Assembly: GCA_002344005.1 (NCBI GenBank)
Contig: DDTD01000041.1
Span: forward strand, 1-54,898
DNA from: Ignavibacteria bacterium UBA2373
GTDB lineage: Bacteria > Bacteroidota > Ignavibacteria > Kapaibacteriales > UBA961
DNA length: 54,898 nt
Direction of reading: 5' to 3'
A program made the position numbers and the translations under genes. The notes under the pieces were generated by a model. That model ran no database searches and was not told the DNA's origin. It saw only the letters and a list, made by a program, of their open reading frames with translations. Positions 27,025-35,897 of this stretch are shown here, piece by piece. Every line of letters begins with the position of its first letter. The first letter of the stretch is position 1.

Positions 27025-27741
27025 ATGGAAACATCTGCACACAATGAAGAAGAAAAAATAGAGTATCGCCCGATACGTGAATGGCGCGCCGATGAAAGAC
27101 CGCGTGAGCGTTTATTGCTCCATGGTGCTGCATCATTGCGCGAGAGTGAATTACTTGCCATTTTAATAGGCAAAGGCACAAAAGGATATTCCGCGCTTGA
27201 TGTTGCCAATGATCTCTTAAATAAATACGGCACAATAACGGAAGTGTCATCGCGCAATGTCACCGAGTTAGCCAAAATTAAAGGTATGGGGCAAGTAAAA
27301 GCCATCACATTAGCAGCGGCTTTTGAATTAGTACGACGGGTGCAATCAGCTCCTTTTTCTTCCAAACATCAGGTGCGTTCGCCGGAAGATATCGCACGTT
27401 ATTTTATTCCCCGAATGCGTGGTGCACGCAAAGAAGAATTTCATGTGGTGATGCTGTCCACAGCAAATCGCATACTCAAATCCGAACGTATAAGCGAAGG
27501 GTCACTCTCGGCAAGTATTGTCCATCCCAGAGAAGTGTTCCGTCCGGCAATTATAGAAAGTGCAGCGGCATTAGTCTTAATACATAATCATCCATCCGGC
27601 AATACCGAACCCTCCAATGAAGATATAGCCATCACAAGACAACTCAAAGAAGCAGGCAAAATTTTCGATATAAAAATTCTTGATCACCTCATCATTGCAG
27701 GCGAAACCTATACAAGTTTGATGGACAGAGGGTTAATGTAA
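27025..27741 (+). CDS. radC: RadC-family JAMM/MPN protein
   Basis: 238 residues. An N-terminal helix-hairpin-helix region (VTELAKIKGMGQVKAITLAA) precedes the RadC JAMM domain: VMLSTANRILKSERISEG, then SASIVHPREVFRPAIIESAA, then the zinc-binding HNHPSGNTEPSNED. The His-x-His and Asp ligands are all present. The family was named for DNA repair, but the function is unproven and many copies are linked to mobile DNA. It is full length. It lies 5 bp after a DUF4249 gene and immediately before the accessory nuclease region. Confidence 0.93.
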   Translation: METSAHNEEEKIEYRPIREWRADERPRERLLLHGAASLRESELLAILIGKGTKGYSALDVANDLLNKYGTITEVSSRNVTELAKIKGMGQVKAITLAAAFELVRRVQSAPFSSKHQVRSPEDIARYFIPRMRGARKEEFHVVMLSTANRILKSERISEGSLSASIVHPREVFRPAIIESAAALVLIHNHPSGNTEPSNEDIAITRQLKEAGKIFDIKILDHLIIAGETYTSLMDRGLM

Positions 27742-27826
27742 TGCCGCAATGAGAACAGAAAAAATGCTGTGACCACCTACTTGTGTTTGTAGCCAAAGTT
27801 TTGTAGTTTTGAGGGAAGTATAGCAA

Positions 27827-27840
27827 GCCCATTCATGGGC
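27827..27840. repeat. Short palindrome after radC
   Basis: GCCCATTCATGGGC, a 6-bp stem with 2-base centre, within a longer intergenic element (AGCAAGCCC to GCGCGCTAAG). There is no T tract, so it is not a simple terminator. Confidence 0.4.
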
Positions 27841-27910
27841 GCGCTAAGTAAATCCGCCTATTCAGACATAAAACTTAATACGACCATATACTAATAATAA
27901 AGAAGAAAAT

Positions 27911-29977
27911 ATGAAGGCAAACGAGACCAAAGTAGATAAGTTTTTAGCAACAAATGAAACAATTTTTGCAATTCCTGTTTATCAGAGAAATTACGATTGG
28001 ACTCTATCCCAATGCAAACAGCTTCTTTATGATATTATTGAAACAGGCAAAAATGATAGTATAAATGCACATTTCATCGGAAGTATAGTTTATGTTCATG
28101 ACGATGTTTACACAGCATCAGGACTAACAGAGCTTACTATAATTGATGGGCAACAACGGCTAACGACATTAACATTAATTTACATTGCTCTTTATAAGTT
28201 AGCGAAAAAAAACAATGACGAATCTATTGCCAATAGATGCTTCAAAAGATTAATAAATGATGACTCACCCGATGAAGAAAAACTAAAACTCAAACCGACT
28301 GAAAACAACAAAGAAGCTTTAAGACATATTCTAAACTCCGCCGAAGGGGAAGAATTTAGGGGTTATTCAAAAATTATCGAAAACTTCGAGTATTTCAAGT
28401 CAGCAATAACATCTGAAAACCTCGAAACTGTTCAACGTGGTTTATCCAAACTAATATTCGTTGATATTGCACTCGATAGACAAAAAGACAATCCTCAAAG
28501 AATTTTTGAAAGTCTTAATTCAACAGGACTGGAATTATCACAAGCTGACTTAATCAGAAACTACATTCTGATGGGACTTTCTCGGACAAACCAAGAAAAA
28601 ATCTACAAAAGCTACTGGGAAGTAATAGAGAAAAATGCAAAGGATGAAACACTCAACAAAACAAGAGTATCAGAATTTATTCGAGACTACCTAACATTAA
28701 AGAACAAAGAAATCCCTAACAAGGGCGATGTATATATAACCTTTAAGACAAACTACCCGACGACAACAGTTGATCAATTGGAAGAGATTTTGTCAGAGTT
28801 GAAATCTCTAAGTAAGTTCTATAATACACTTGTAAACCCAAAGAATGAAACAGACCGAGAAATAAAGCAACAACTTGATTATATCAGCAGACTTGAAATA
28901 AATGTAGCTTTCCCATTCCTAATGAAAGTTTATGAAGATTATTCAAAGAACTTAATTGATAAGCCAACCTTGATTTCAATTTTATCATTGGTACAGTCAT
29001 TTACATTTAGACGATTCATTTTGGGCTTGCCAACTAACGCTCTAAATAAAATTTTTATGACCTTATATGACAAGGTAGAGTATAATAACTATCTTGTTTC
29101 GATACAAAAGTCGCTAATGCAAAGGTCAGGTGTTCAACGGTTTCCTCGAAATACAGAAACCGTTAACGCACTGAAGGAAAAGGATGTTTACAATATAAAA
29201 CCAAAAAACAGAACATATTTACTTGAAAGAATAGAAAACTTTCAAAACAACGAACCAGTAATTATTGAAGGTAATTCGGACATCACAATCGAACATATCT
29301 TTCCACAAAATCCCGACCCGAAGTGGAAAATAGAACTTGGATCAGACGAATACAATTTTATTAAAGAGAACTATCTGAACACAATCGGGAACTTGACACT
29401 TTCTGGAAACAACGGAAAACTTGGCAATAAATCATTTGAGGATAAACAGGTCATGAATATTGACGGTAAAGAGCAAGGCTATAAATTCAGCAGACTATGG
29501 TTAAATCGTGACTTAAAAGAAAAGACAAAATGGGATAAAGAAGAAATTGAAATGAGGGCTCATCAAATTGCAGAGCGGTTTTTAAAAATATGGCAAATTC
29601 CCGATATAGAAGTTGAAGAACAGTCCAACAGTGATGAAGTAAACATTTTTGACGCAGAAGACCCAAAACATAAAAAATTAGAATACGCCATATTTTTCAA
29701 TCAAAAACTTGATGTTACGCAAGTAGCAAAACTTTACATTGAAGTATTCAAGCAACTTTTTGATTTACAACCTGAGACATTTTTCACATCTGAGATTGGA
29801 AATCGTATCAGCTTGACAAAATCTCCAGAATCAGACGGATTAAGGCAACCGGTTCGGATTAGCGATACTTATTTTATTGAAACGAATATTGATAATGTGG
29901 GTAAGTTCGACAGAATAAAACAAGCATTGACAATTTTTGGATTTGAGGATGAATTAATGATTAAGTATGCTGACTAA
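27911..29977 (+). CDS. DUF262/DUF1524 (GmrSD-like) nuclease
   Basis: 688 residues. The N-terminal DUF262 domain has IPVYQRNYDW near residue 21 and the conserved IDGQQRLTTL at 78-87, a ParB-like NTP-binding or hydrolysing motif. The DUF1524 domain has the His-Me-finger signature IEHIFPQNPDPKW near residue 463, followed by NTIGNLTLSGNNGKLGNKSF. An extra domain of about 120 residues closes the protein. GmrSD-like enzymes are type IV restriction systems that cut modified phage DNA; this one is a single fused polypeptide. A-rich codon use differs from the flanking radC and ftsW genes, which fits transfer. Defence is inferred from the family, not shown here. Confidence 0.88.
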   Translation: MKANETKVDKFLATNETIFAIPVYQRNYDWTLSQCKQLLYDIIETGKNDSINAHFIGSIVYVHDDVYTASGLTELTIIDGQQRLTTLTLIYIALYKLAKKNNDESIANRCFKRLINDDSPDEEKLKLKPTENNKEALRHILNSAEGEEFRGYSKIIENFEYFKSAITSENLETVQRGLSKLIFVDIALDRQKDNPQRIFESLNSTGLELSQADLIRNYILMGLSRTNQEKIYKSYWEVIEKNAKDETLNKTRVSEFIRDYLTLKNKEIPNKGDVYITFKTNYPTTTVDQLEEILSELKSLSKFYNTLVNPKNETDREIKQQLDYISRLEINVAFPFLMKVYEDYSKNLIDKPTLISILSLVQSFTFRRFILGLPTNALNKIFMTLYDKVEYNNYLVSIQKSLMQRSGVQRFPRNTETVNALKEKDVYNIKPKNRTYLLERIENFQNNEPVIIEGNSDITIEHIFPQNPDPKWKIELGSDEYNFIKENYLNTIGNLTLSGNNGKLGNKSFEDKQVMNIDGKEQGYKFSRLWLNRDLKEKTKWDKEEIEMRAHQIAERFLKIWQIPDIEVEEQSNSDEVNIFDAEDPKHKKLEYAIFFNQKLDVTQVAKLYIEVFKQLFDLQPETFFTSEIGNRISLTKSPESDGLRQPVRISDTYFIETNIDNVGKFDRIKQALTIFGFEDELMIKYAD

Positions 29978-30022
29978 AACAAAATGTTGAACATTTGACA
30001 CACAAACTTTATCAACACCACT

Positions 30023-30113
30023 CCTCTTCCACACAAAGAAGTTACACGCTACGTTGTTAGTTCTTTTCTCTCTATTATTCTTGTTCTGTTTCTTTTGGCG
30101 GAGCTGCCGTAAT
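30023..30113. repeat. Direct repeat copy 1: duplicated ftsW 3' end
   Basis: 91 bp that match 31876-31966 with three mismatches and no gap. It carries the last 13 codons of ftsW with stop (reading ITAAPPKETEQE on the minus strand) and about 50 bases of downstream sequence, but no ftsW body. With copy 2 it brackets the 1.76-kb yhcG segment. Confidence 0.9.
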
Positions 30114-30156
30114 TATTTTGTGTTATATGTGTAAAATTTTTTCATGTTTATGGTGT

Positions 30157-30475
30157 GACCCCGATGCGCTCGTAGAAACCAATTCATAATTCATTCCTAT
30201 AAACTTTTGATACCTACGGCATCATTGCGCATAATTCATTCAATAAACATTCGACCCCGATGCGCTCGTACAAAACATATCATATTCATTCCTATAAACA
30301 TTTGATACCTACGGCATCATTGCACATGATTCTATATCAATATTTCATATATCCCAAAGAGATTAAAGGTTTATAGAAACATCAAACGTACATAAGACCC
30401 CGATGCGCTCGTACAAAACAAATAATAATTCATTGCTATAAACATTTGATGCCTACGGCATCATTACGCAGGATT
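30157..30475. repeat. Cluster of palindromic intergenic repeats, downstream of yhcG
   Basis: Three copies of GACCCCGATGCGCTCGTA (30157, 30253, 30396) alternate with three of CCTACGGCATCATT (30213, 30308, 30452). One ATCCCAAAGAGATTAAAGG element near 30354 is also present. Spacers carry shared TTCATTCCTATAAAC phrases. The same families recur at 31571-31875. No gene is present. Confidence 0.8.
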
Positions 30476-31507
30476 CTATATCAATATTTCACTCTCATTT
30501 ATCACATTAATAAACATTTGTTTATCGGGCAATACGGTTTGGTATTGCCGAGCAAAAATTTGGTCATTGTTTTCGGGCAGGGTAATTTCAACCAATACAT
30601 CGCTTTTTTGTTTGCAAAGGATAATGCCGATGGTTTTATTTTCGTCGGGCAGTTTTACAAAGCGGTCATGGTAGTTTACGTACATCTGCATTTGCCCAAG
30701 GTCTTGGTGGCTCAGTTCACCTATTTTGAGGTCAATGACTACGAAGCATTTCAATAAGCGATTAAAGAATACGAGATCTGCTCTAAAATGCTTTTCATCA
30801 ATTGTCATGCGAAATTGCCGTGCAACAAAGGTAAATCCCTTGCCCAATTCGAGCAGAAAATGTTCGAGTTTATCAATAATTGCGGCTTCAAGGTCGCTTT
30901 CGGAATATTGATGTTTTTCGGGTAAATTCAGAAACTCTAAAATATAGGGGTCTTTGAGTATATCTGTTGGTTTTTCGATGATTTGCCCTTGTTCGGCAAG
31001 TTGCTTTATGCCTTGTTTGTCTCGGCTAAGTGCCAATCGTTCGTAAAGAGAAGTATCGCATTGGCGTTGCAATTCCCTTACACTCCAGTTATTATTCAAG
31101 GCTTCAATTTCATAAAAACGGCGTTCGTCTTTATTCTCTATTCGTATAAGAACTAAATAATGTGTCCAGCTCAAGGTTGTGTTTGTACTTTCAGAAATCC
31201 TAATCGGTGATTGGGAATTCGTGTCTAGGGTATAAAGCAGGTAGAACTTTCGCATGTTTTCAAGATTCTGAACCGAAAAACCCTTTCCAAATTCTATTGT
31301 AAGTTTTTTAGAGAGTTCTTTCAGCACTTGCTTACCATACTCGGCTCTTTCCTTTCCCTTTTGCTCGTCTTCAACAATCATTCGCCCTATTTCGTAATAG
31401 GTATAAACCATTGTTTGGTTTACGGCTCGCACTACCGTTTGCCTTGCCGTTTGCAACAGCTCGGCAATTTTCAGAAATAGATCATTGTTTTTCAATTCAA
31501 CATTCAT
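30476..31507 (-). CDS. DUF1016 (YhcG-type) PD-(D/E)XK nuclease
   Basis: 343 residues. Residues 8-150 are the DUF1016 N-terminal domain (ELLQTARQTVVRAVNQTMVY, then GFSVQNLENMRKFYLLY). The C-terminal domain has a PD-(D/E)XK core: FRADLVFFN supplies the acidic residue, VVIDLKIG the D-x-K, and DLGQMQMYVNYHD the Gln helix. YhcG-type proteins occur in many phage-defence and mobile contexts. The stop codon and last three or so codons lie inside a sequence (GATTCTATATCAATATTTCA) repeated at 30327 as non-coding DNA, so the repeat supplies the end of the gene. The gene is framed by palindromic repeats and by 91-bp direct repeats. Confidence 0.88.
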   Translation of the reverse strand: MNVELKNNDLFLKIAELLQTARQTVVRAVNQTMVYTYYEIGRMIVEDEQKGKERAEYGKQVLKELSKKLTIEFGKGFSVQNLENMRKFYLLYTLDTNSQSPIRISESTNTTLSWTHYLVLIRIENKDERRFYEIEALNNNWSVRELQRQCDTSLYERLALSRDKQGIKQLAEQGQIIEKPTDILKDPYILEFLNLPEKHQYSESDLEAAIIDKLEHFLLELGKGFTFVARQFRMTIDEKHFRADLVFFNRLLKCFVVIDLKIGELSHQDLGQMQMYVNYHDRFVKLPDENKTIGIILCKQKSDVLVEITLPENNDQIFARQYQTVLPDKQMFINVINESEILI

Positions 31508-31570
31508 GCTTCACCACCTATATTTTGCATATCCCGACAAGGGATAAATGTGTATAAAAAAACGAACGTA

Positions 31571-31875
31571 TATAAGACCATGATGCGGTCATGCAAACCA
31601 AATCATAATTCAATCTATAAACCTTTCATACCTACGGCATCATTGCGCATGATTATATACCGATATACCACATATCCCGAAGGGATTAAAGGTTTATAGA
31701 AACATCAAACGTACATAATCTGCGACCCCGATGGGGTCGTAGAAACCAATTCATAATTCATTCCTATAAACCTGCGACCACGATGGGGTCGTATCATTCT
31801 ATCGTTTTTCTTCATCTATAAATTTGACGCATCCTGCATCATTGCGCATGATTATATCTATAAACCTGCGACACC
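31571..31875. repeat. Cluster of palindromic intergenic repeats, upstream of yhcG
   Basis: Contains CCTACGGCATCATT at 31631, the hairpin TCCCGAAGGGA at 31675-31685, CGACCCC-gat-GGGGTCG at 31723-31739, and CGACCAC-gat-GGGGTCG at 31775-31791, with shared spacer phrases such as TTTATAGAAACATC and TTCATTCCTATAAAC. They are the same families as on the other side of yhcG. Confidence 0.8.
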
Positions 31876-31966
31876 CCTCTTCCACACAAAGAAGTTGCAC
31901 GCTACGTTGTTAGTCCTTTGCTCTCTATTATTCTTGTTCTGTTTCTTTTGGCGGAGCTGCCGTAAT
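31876..31966. repeat. Direct repeat copy 2: native ftsW 3' end
   Basis: The 91-bp partner of 30023-30113. It spans the last 13 ftsW codons, the stop and 52 downstream bases. This copy is joined to the intact ftsW gene, so it is the parental site. Confidence 0.9.
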
Positions 31967-33085
31967 GATTTTTTTACGGGGATAAACGCCTGATTGTGCA
32001 GAAATATTTAATAAAACACCCACAGCCGCAGCAGAAAAAAGTACCGAAGTACCTCCATAGCTGATAAATGGCATAGGCAATCCCGTTGTGGGCAAAATGC
32101 CGCAAGTTACTCCTGCATTGATAAATCCATAAAGGGCAAGCGTTGAGGTAATACCTGTGGCTAAGAGAGTGCCGAACATATCAGGTGCATTTTTCGCAAT
32201 ACGCATACCGCGCCATGTGATAACTCCAAATGCCACAATAATAGGTAAAACTCCAAGGAAATAGCCGTATTCTTCACCCACAACAGAAAAAATAAAATCG
32301 CCATAACTTTCCGGTAAGAAAAATTCCCGTTGAATACTTTCTCCCGGACCCACGCCGAATAAACCACCGCTGCCGAAAGCAATCAGAGCTTGTTTTAATT
32401 GATAATTCACAACTTCCGATTCCGTACCCTCACCATAGCCGATAAATGCGAGAATACGTCGTAAGCGATAGGGTGCCGAAACAGCATAAGCGCCGGCAAT
32501 CATTATCCCTACAACAGCAGTGCGTATAAGATATTGTGAACGGACATTACCAATAAACATCAACAGCCATGATAAAAGAAATATGACCGATGCCGTTGAT
32601 AGATTCGGTTGCAAAGCAATTAATCCACACACCACTGCCACCCACCCCAATAATGGCAGCATCCCCGTTTTGAAATCTAATCGTGAATAATCGCGCGAAC
32701 CGATTAGTAAAGATAAATGACCGATAAGTGCAAATTTGGCAAGCTCGGATGGTTGAAAACTTAATGGTCCTATATCTAACCAGCGAGAAGCTCCTTTGAC
32801 ATCTCGACCAATAAGTAAGACGAGAGCCAAACATGCTATGGCAGCAAATAATCCATAATGGGAGTATTTTTTTATTATGCGATAATCAATGCGGGAAAAA
32901 ACAATAATAATGACTAAACCGACAAGAATACGCAGCGCATGATTCCAAAACATCGTTTCGCTTGATCCGGTTTTGACCGCAGCAAAGGCGGCACTTGCGC
33001 TATAGACAAAAGAGATTCCAAAAAGCATAAGCCCTGCAACAGGCAATAAAATAAGCCAATCAATATGACCCGTATATTTAGACAT
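31928..33085 (-). CDS. ftsW: Septal peptidoglycan polymerase FtsW
   Basis: 385 residues, SEDS family, with about ten spans. Key motifs: KGASRWLDIGPLSFQPSELA, GVGPGESIQREFFLPESYGD, then FSVVGEEYG and GLPMPFISYGGTS. The long conserved extracellular loop with the catalytic Asp (PESYGDFIF) and the GxSxQ-like region fit FtsW better than RodA, although the two are hard to separate by eye. SEDS proteins polymerise lipid II with a partner class B PBP. No mur genes flank it. The last codons form a direct repeat that recurs 1.85 kb away. Confidence 0.83.
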   Translation of the reverse strand: MSKYTGHIDWLILLPVAGLMLFGISFVYSASAAFAAVKTGSSETMFWNHALRILVGLVIIIVFSRIDYRIIKKYSHYGLFAAIACLALVLLIGRDVKGASRWLDIGPLSFQPSELAKFALIGHLSLLIGSRDYSRLDFKTGMLPLLGWVAVVCGLIALQPNLSTASVIFLLSWLLMFIGNVRSQYLIRTAVVGIMIAGAYAVSAPYRLRRILAFIGYGEGTESEVVNYQLKQALIAFGSGGLFGVGPGESIQREFFLPESYGDFIFSVVGEEYGYFLGVLPIIVAFGVITWRGMRIAKNAPDMFGTLLATGITSTLALYGFINAGVTCGILPTTGLPMPFISYGGTSVLFSAAAVGVLLNISAQSGVYPRKKIITAAPPKETEQE

Positions 33086-33158
33086 TGTTTTTCCTTAAGT
33101 ATGCTGCTTTCCATTACAAAAATATCATGTCGGCAGAGAATGAAGGTACTTAAAAAAG

Positions 33159-33190
33159 AAAAGCGACGGAGATATTTCCCCATCGCTTTT
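33159..33190 (-). terminator. Terminator of glyS
   Basis: AAAAGCGA with TCGCTTTT, extended by GG/CC after a mismatch, with a T-rich tract on the minus strand. It lies 27 bases after the glyS stop codon and before ftsW, so ftsW probably has its own promoter. Confidence 0.7.
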
Positions 33191-33216
33191 TCATAGATAC
33201 GAAATGTATGCTGATA

Positions 33217-34644
33217 TTACAGCGCAAGTTTTTCCAATAAATAGGGCTTAACATTACTGATAGGCAAACGCACTTGCTGCATGGTATCGCGCTCGCGAAT
33301 GGTCACTGTATCATCGGTAAGCGTTTGTCCATCAATGGTAACACAAAATGGTGTGCCTATTTCATCTTGACGACGATAGCGTCTGCCGACAGCACCCGAA
33401 GTATCATAAGTCGCTTTGAAATTCTTTTGCAAGTCATTGTAGAGTGCGGTGGCTTTTTCCGGCATACCATCTTTATTCACCAAAGGAAACACAGCCACTT
33501 TGAGCGGTGCTAAATATGGATGAAAACGCAACACTGTTCTTTTATCGGTTTTACCGTCTTCGCCGGATGTTTCTTCTTCATCAAAGGCATTGCATAAAAA
33601 TGCCATAAATGAACGCGAAGCACCGACCGCCGTTTCTATAACATATGGCGTATAACGTTCGCCGGTGACAGTATCCACATATTCCAATTTTTTACCGCTG
33701 AACTCTTGATGTTTTCCCAAATCGAAATCGGTGCGGGAATGAATACCTTCAATTTCGCCCCATCCAAATGGAAACAAGTATTCTATATCCTCAGCCGCGG
33801 CTGCATAATGAGCAAGTTTTTCATGCGGCTTACGACGCAATGAATCAGATTTCATACCTAAAGATAAAAACCATTGCCAGCGTTGCTCGCGCCAGTATTC
33901 AAACCATTCCGTTTCGCTGCCCGGTTTAATGAAAAATTGCATTTCCATTTGCTCAAATTCACGAGTACGGAATAAGAAATTTTTTGTATTTATTTCATTA
34001 CGAAATGATTTTCCTATTTGTGCAATACCAAAGGGTGGTTTTTGGCGAGCACTGTCCATGACATTTTTGAAATTCACAAAAATACCTTGTGCAGTTTCCG
34101 GACGTAAATAAATAGCTGCACTGTCATCGGCAACAGGTCCTAAAAATGTTTTAAACATTAAATTAAAATTCCGCACTTCTGTCCAATCTGTTGTTCCACT
34201 GACAGGGTCGGGAATTTGTTCTTCCATGATAATAGCATGATAATCCGATAATTCCTCCACAGCAGAAAGTCGTACAGCAATACGATCGGCATCATTGTTT
34301 TTTCCTTTTTTTCGTAAACGATCAATAAAATCTTCAATTAAATTATCGGCACGGTGACGCGATTTACTTGTTTTATTATCAATCATCGGATCGGAAAATT
34401 GTGCCGTATGACCGCTTGCATCCCATACGCGAGGGTGCATTAAAATAGAAGCATCAATACCTTCGATATCATCACGGAAGGTCATTGCTTTCCACCATGC
34501 TTCTTTCACATTGCGCAATAATTCTACGCCAAGTGGACCATAATCCCAACAACCATTAAGTCCACCGTAAATTTCGGATGATTGAAAAACAAATCCTCGT
34601 CTTTTTGAAAGCGATAAAATTGGATCAAGATTCGTGAGTGCCAT
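33217..34644 (-). CDS. glyS: Glycine--tRNA ligase, dimeric type
   Basis: 475 residues, class II synthetase of the single-chain dimeric type. Recognisable parts: FVFQSSEIYGGLNGCWDYGP at the start, YLRPETAQGIFVNFKNV (motif 2 region), FRNEINTKNFLFRTREFEQM, and VIETAVGASRSFMAFLCNAF (motif 3 region). The C-terminal 120 residues are the anticodon-binding domain (PYLAPLKVAVFPLV onward). It charges tRNA-Gly with glycine using ATP. Length is typical. It is followed by a terminator and lies 78 bp after the M42 peptidase gene in the same direction. Confidence 0.95.
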   Translation of the reverse strand: MALTNLDPILSLSKRRGFVFQSSEIYGGLNGCWDYGPLGVELLRNVKEAWWKAMTFRDDIEGIDASILMHPRVWDASGHTAQFSDPMIDNKTSKSRHRADNLIEDFIDRLRKKGKNNDADRIAVRLSAVEELSDYHAIIMEEQIPDPVSGTTDWTEVRNFNLMFKTFLGPVADDSAAIYLRPETAQGIFVNFKNVMDSARQKPPFGIAQIGKSFRNEINTKNFLFRTREFEQMEMQFFIKPGSETEWFEYWREQRWQWFLSLGMKSDSLRRKPHEKLAHYAAAAEDIEYLFPFGWGEIEGIHSRTDFDLGKHQEFSGKKLEYVDTVTGERYTPYVIETAVGASRSFMAFLCNAFDEEETSGEDGKTDKRTVLRFHPYLAPLKVAVFPLVNKDGMPEKATALYNDLQKNFKATYDTSGAVGRRYRRQDEIGTPFCVTIDGQTLTDDTVTIRERDTMQQVRLPISNVKPYLLEKLAL

Positions 34645-34722
34645 AATAACAAATAAAAAAAATCGAATAATTACAATTACAGTGAATAATACATATTAAT
34701 GCATGTGAATTCTATGATTAGA

Positions 34723-35745
34723 TTATGGTATAAATTCATGTGAAGATTCCATAAAATGAGTTAAAAGAGCTATCGTTGCTTCTATGTCTTGTTTATGACA
34801 TGATTCCACGACCGTATGCGTATAACGATTGGGTATAGATAAGGTAATGACAGGAATACCTCCGCGTTTCACAATTTGCATTGCACCTGCATCCGTACCG
34901 CCCGCAGGCAATAATTCCCATTGATATTTTATGGAATGTTTTTCTGCAAGATTTCGGAAAAAATTCACGAGACCTCGATGTGAAATTGCTGCTTGGTCAA
35001 CCAATTTTATGGCAACACCTTCACCCATTTTAACGCCGAACATTGCACTGTCCGATCCGGGAGCATCGCCTGCCACTGTTATATCCAAAGCAATACCCAT
35101 ATCCGGCTCAATCCGAAATGCTGCACCTTTTGCGCCACGCATCCCGACTTCCTCTTGGACTGTTGCCACTGCAACAATAGTGTCGGTATTATGTGTCATA
35201 CGTTTGAATGCCTCTATCATAGCATAAATGCCAACACGATCATCCAGCGTTTTTCCCGTATAAAAATTACCCATTTCTTGTAAAGGACCAACCATTGTCA
35301 CAACATCACCTATGCGGATTTTCTCTTTCACGGTGGCTGCATCTAAGCCGGTGTCAATAAACATATCGGTAACTTTACCGGGTGAATATTCTGCCATTGC
35401 TGCTTTTGTACCAAATACTCCACCGATTTTTTCTGTACCATGAATTAAAACACGTTGTGCAACCAAATGAGCTGCTGTAAAACCACCGAGCGGATAGATG
35501 CTCACAAAGCCGTTTGGATCTATACCGCGCACTAAAAAAGCAATTTCATCCATGTGAGCAGCAATCATAATAGTTCGCGGCGAGGGCGAAGATCCTCGTT
35601 TGACCGCATAGACATTGCCCATAGTATCGGTAAACATTTCATCGGCTATCGGTTGCAACTCTCGATAGATAAGTGCTGCAAATTCTTGTTCATAACCGGG
35701 CGCACCTGCTGTTTCGCATAGTGTTTTAAGCAGTTCAAAAGACAT
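34723..35745 (-). CDS. M42-family metalloaminopeptidase
   Basis: 340 residues, full length for the family. The di-metal ligands are visible: AAHMDE (His, Asp), KTLDDRVG (bridging Asp), VQEEVGMRGA (catalytic and ligand Glu), LDITVAGDAP (Asp) and RYTHTVVE (His). M42 enzymes form large cytoplasmic dodecamers that trim peptides from the N-terminus; some were named endoglucanases (FrvX) by mistake. No signal peptide. It lies upstream of glyS in the same direction, but a functional link is not apparent. Confidence 0.92.
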   Translation of the reverse strand: MSFELLKTLCETAGAPGYEQEFAALIYRELQPIADEMFTDTMGNVYAVKRGSSPSPRTIMIAAHMDEIAFLVRGIDPNGFVSIYPLGGFTAAHLVAQRVLIHGTEKIGGVFGTKAAMAEYSPGKVTDMFIDTGLDAATVKEKIRIGDVVTMVGPLQEMGNFYTGKTLDDRVGIYAMIEAFKRMTHNTDTIVAVATVQEEVGMRGAKGAAFRIEPDMGIALDITVAGDAPGSDSAMFGVKMGEGVAIKLVDQAAISHRGLVNFFRNLAEKHSIKYQWELLPAGGTDAGAMQIVKRGGIPVITLSIPNRYTHTVVESCHKQDIEATIALLTHFMESSHEFIP

Positions 35746-35843
35746 ACATATATTCCAAAGTGAATCGCAAAATTACGGATTTACTGACTAAGTATATGTC
35801 ACAATTGCCGATAAATCGCTATCGAATAAGGTTGAAATAAAAA

Positions 35844-35871
35844 AACACCGTCCTTTTGAGGGGACGATGTT
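35844..35871 (-). terminator. Terminator of yceI
   Basis: AACACCGTCC pairs with GGACGATGTT (one C-A mismatch) around an 8-base loop, then TTTTTT on the minus strand. It lies 26 bases after the yceI stop codon. Confidence 0.8.
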
Positions 35872-35897
35872 CCTTGTTGATGAGTATGATGTGGTGA

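Noticed and set aside
27911..31966. Integrative element with its own integrase
   Set aside because: Direct repeats are present around yhcG, but no integrase, transposase or relaxase gene is found, so a complete mobile element cannot be claimed.
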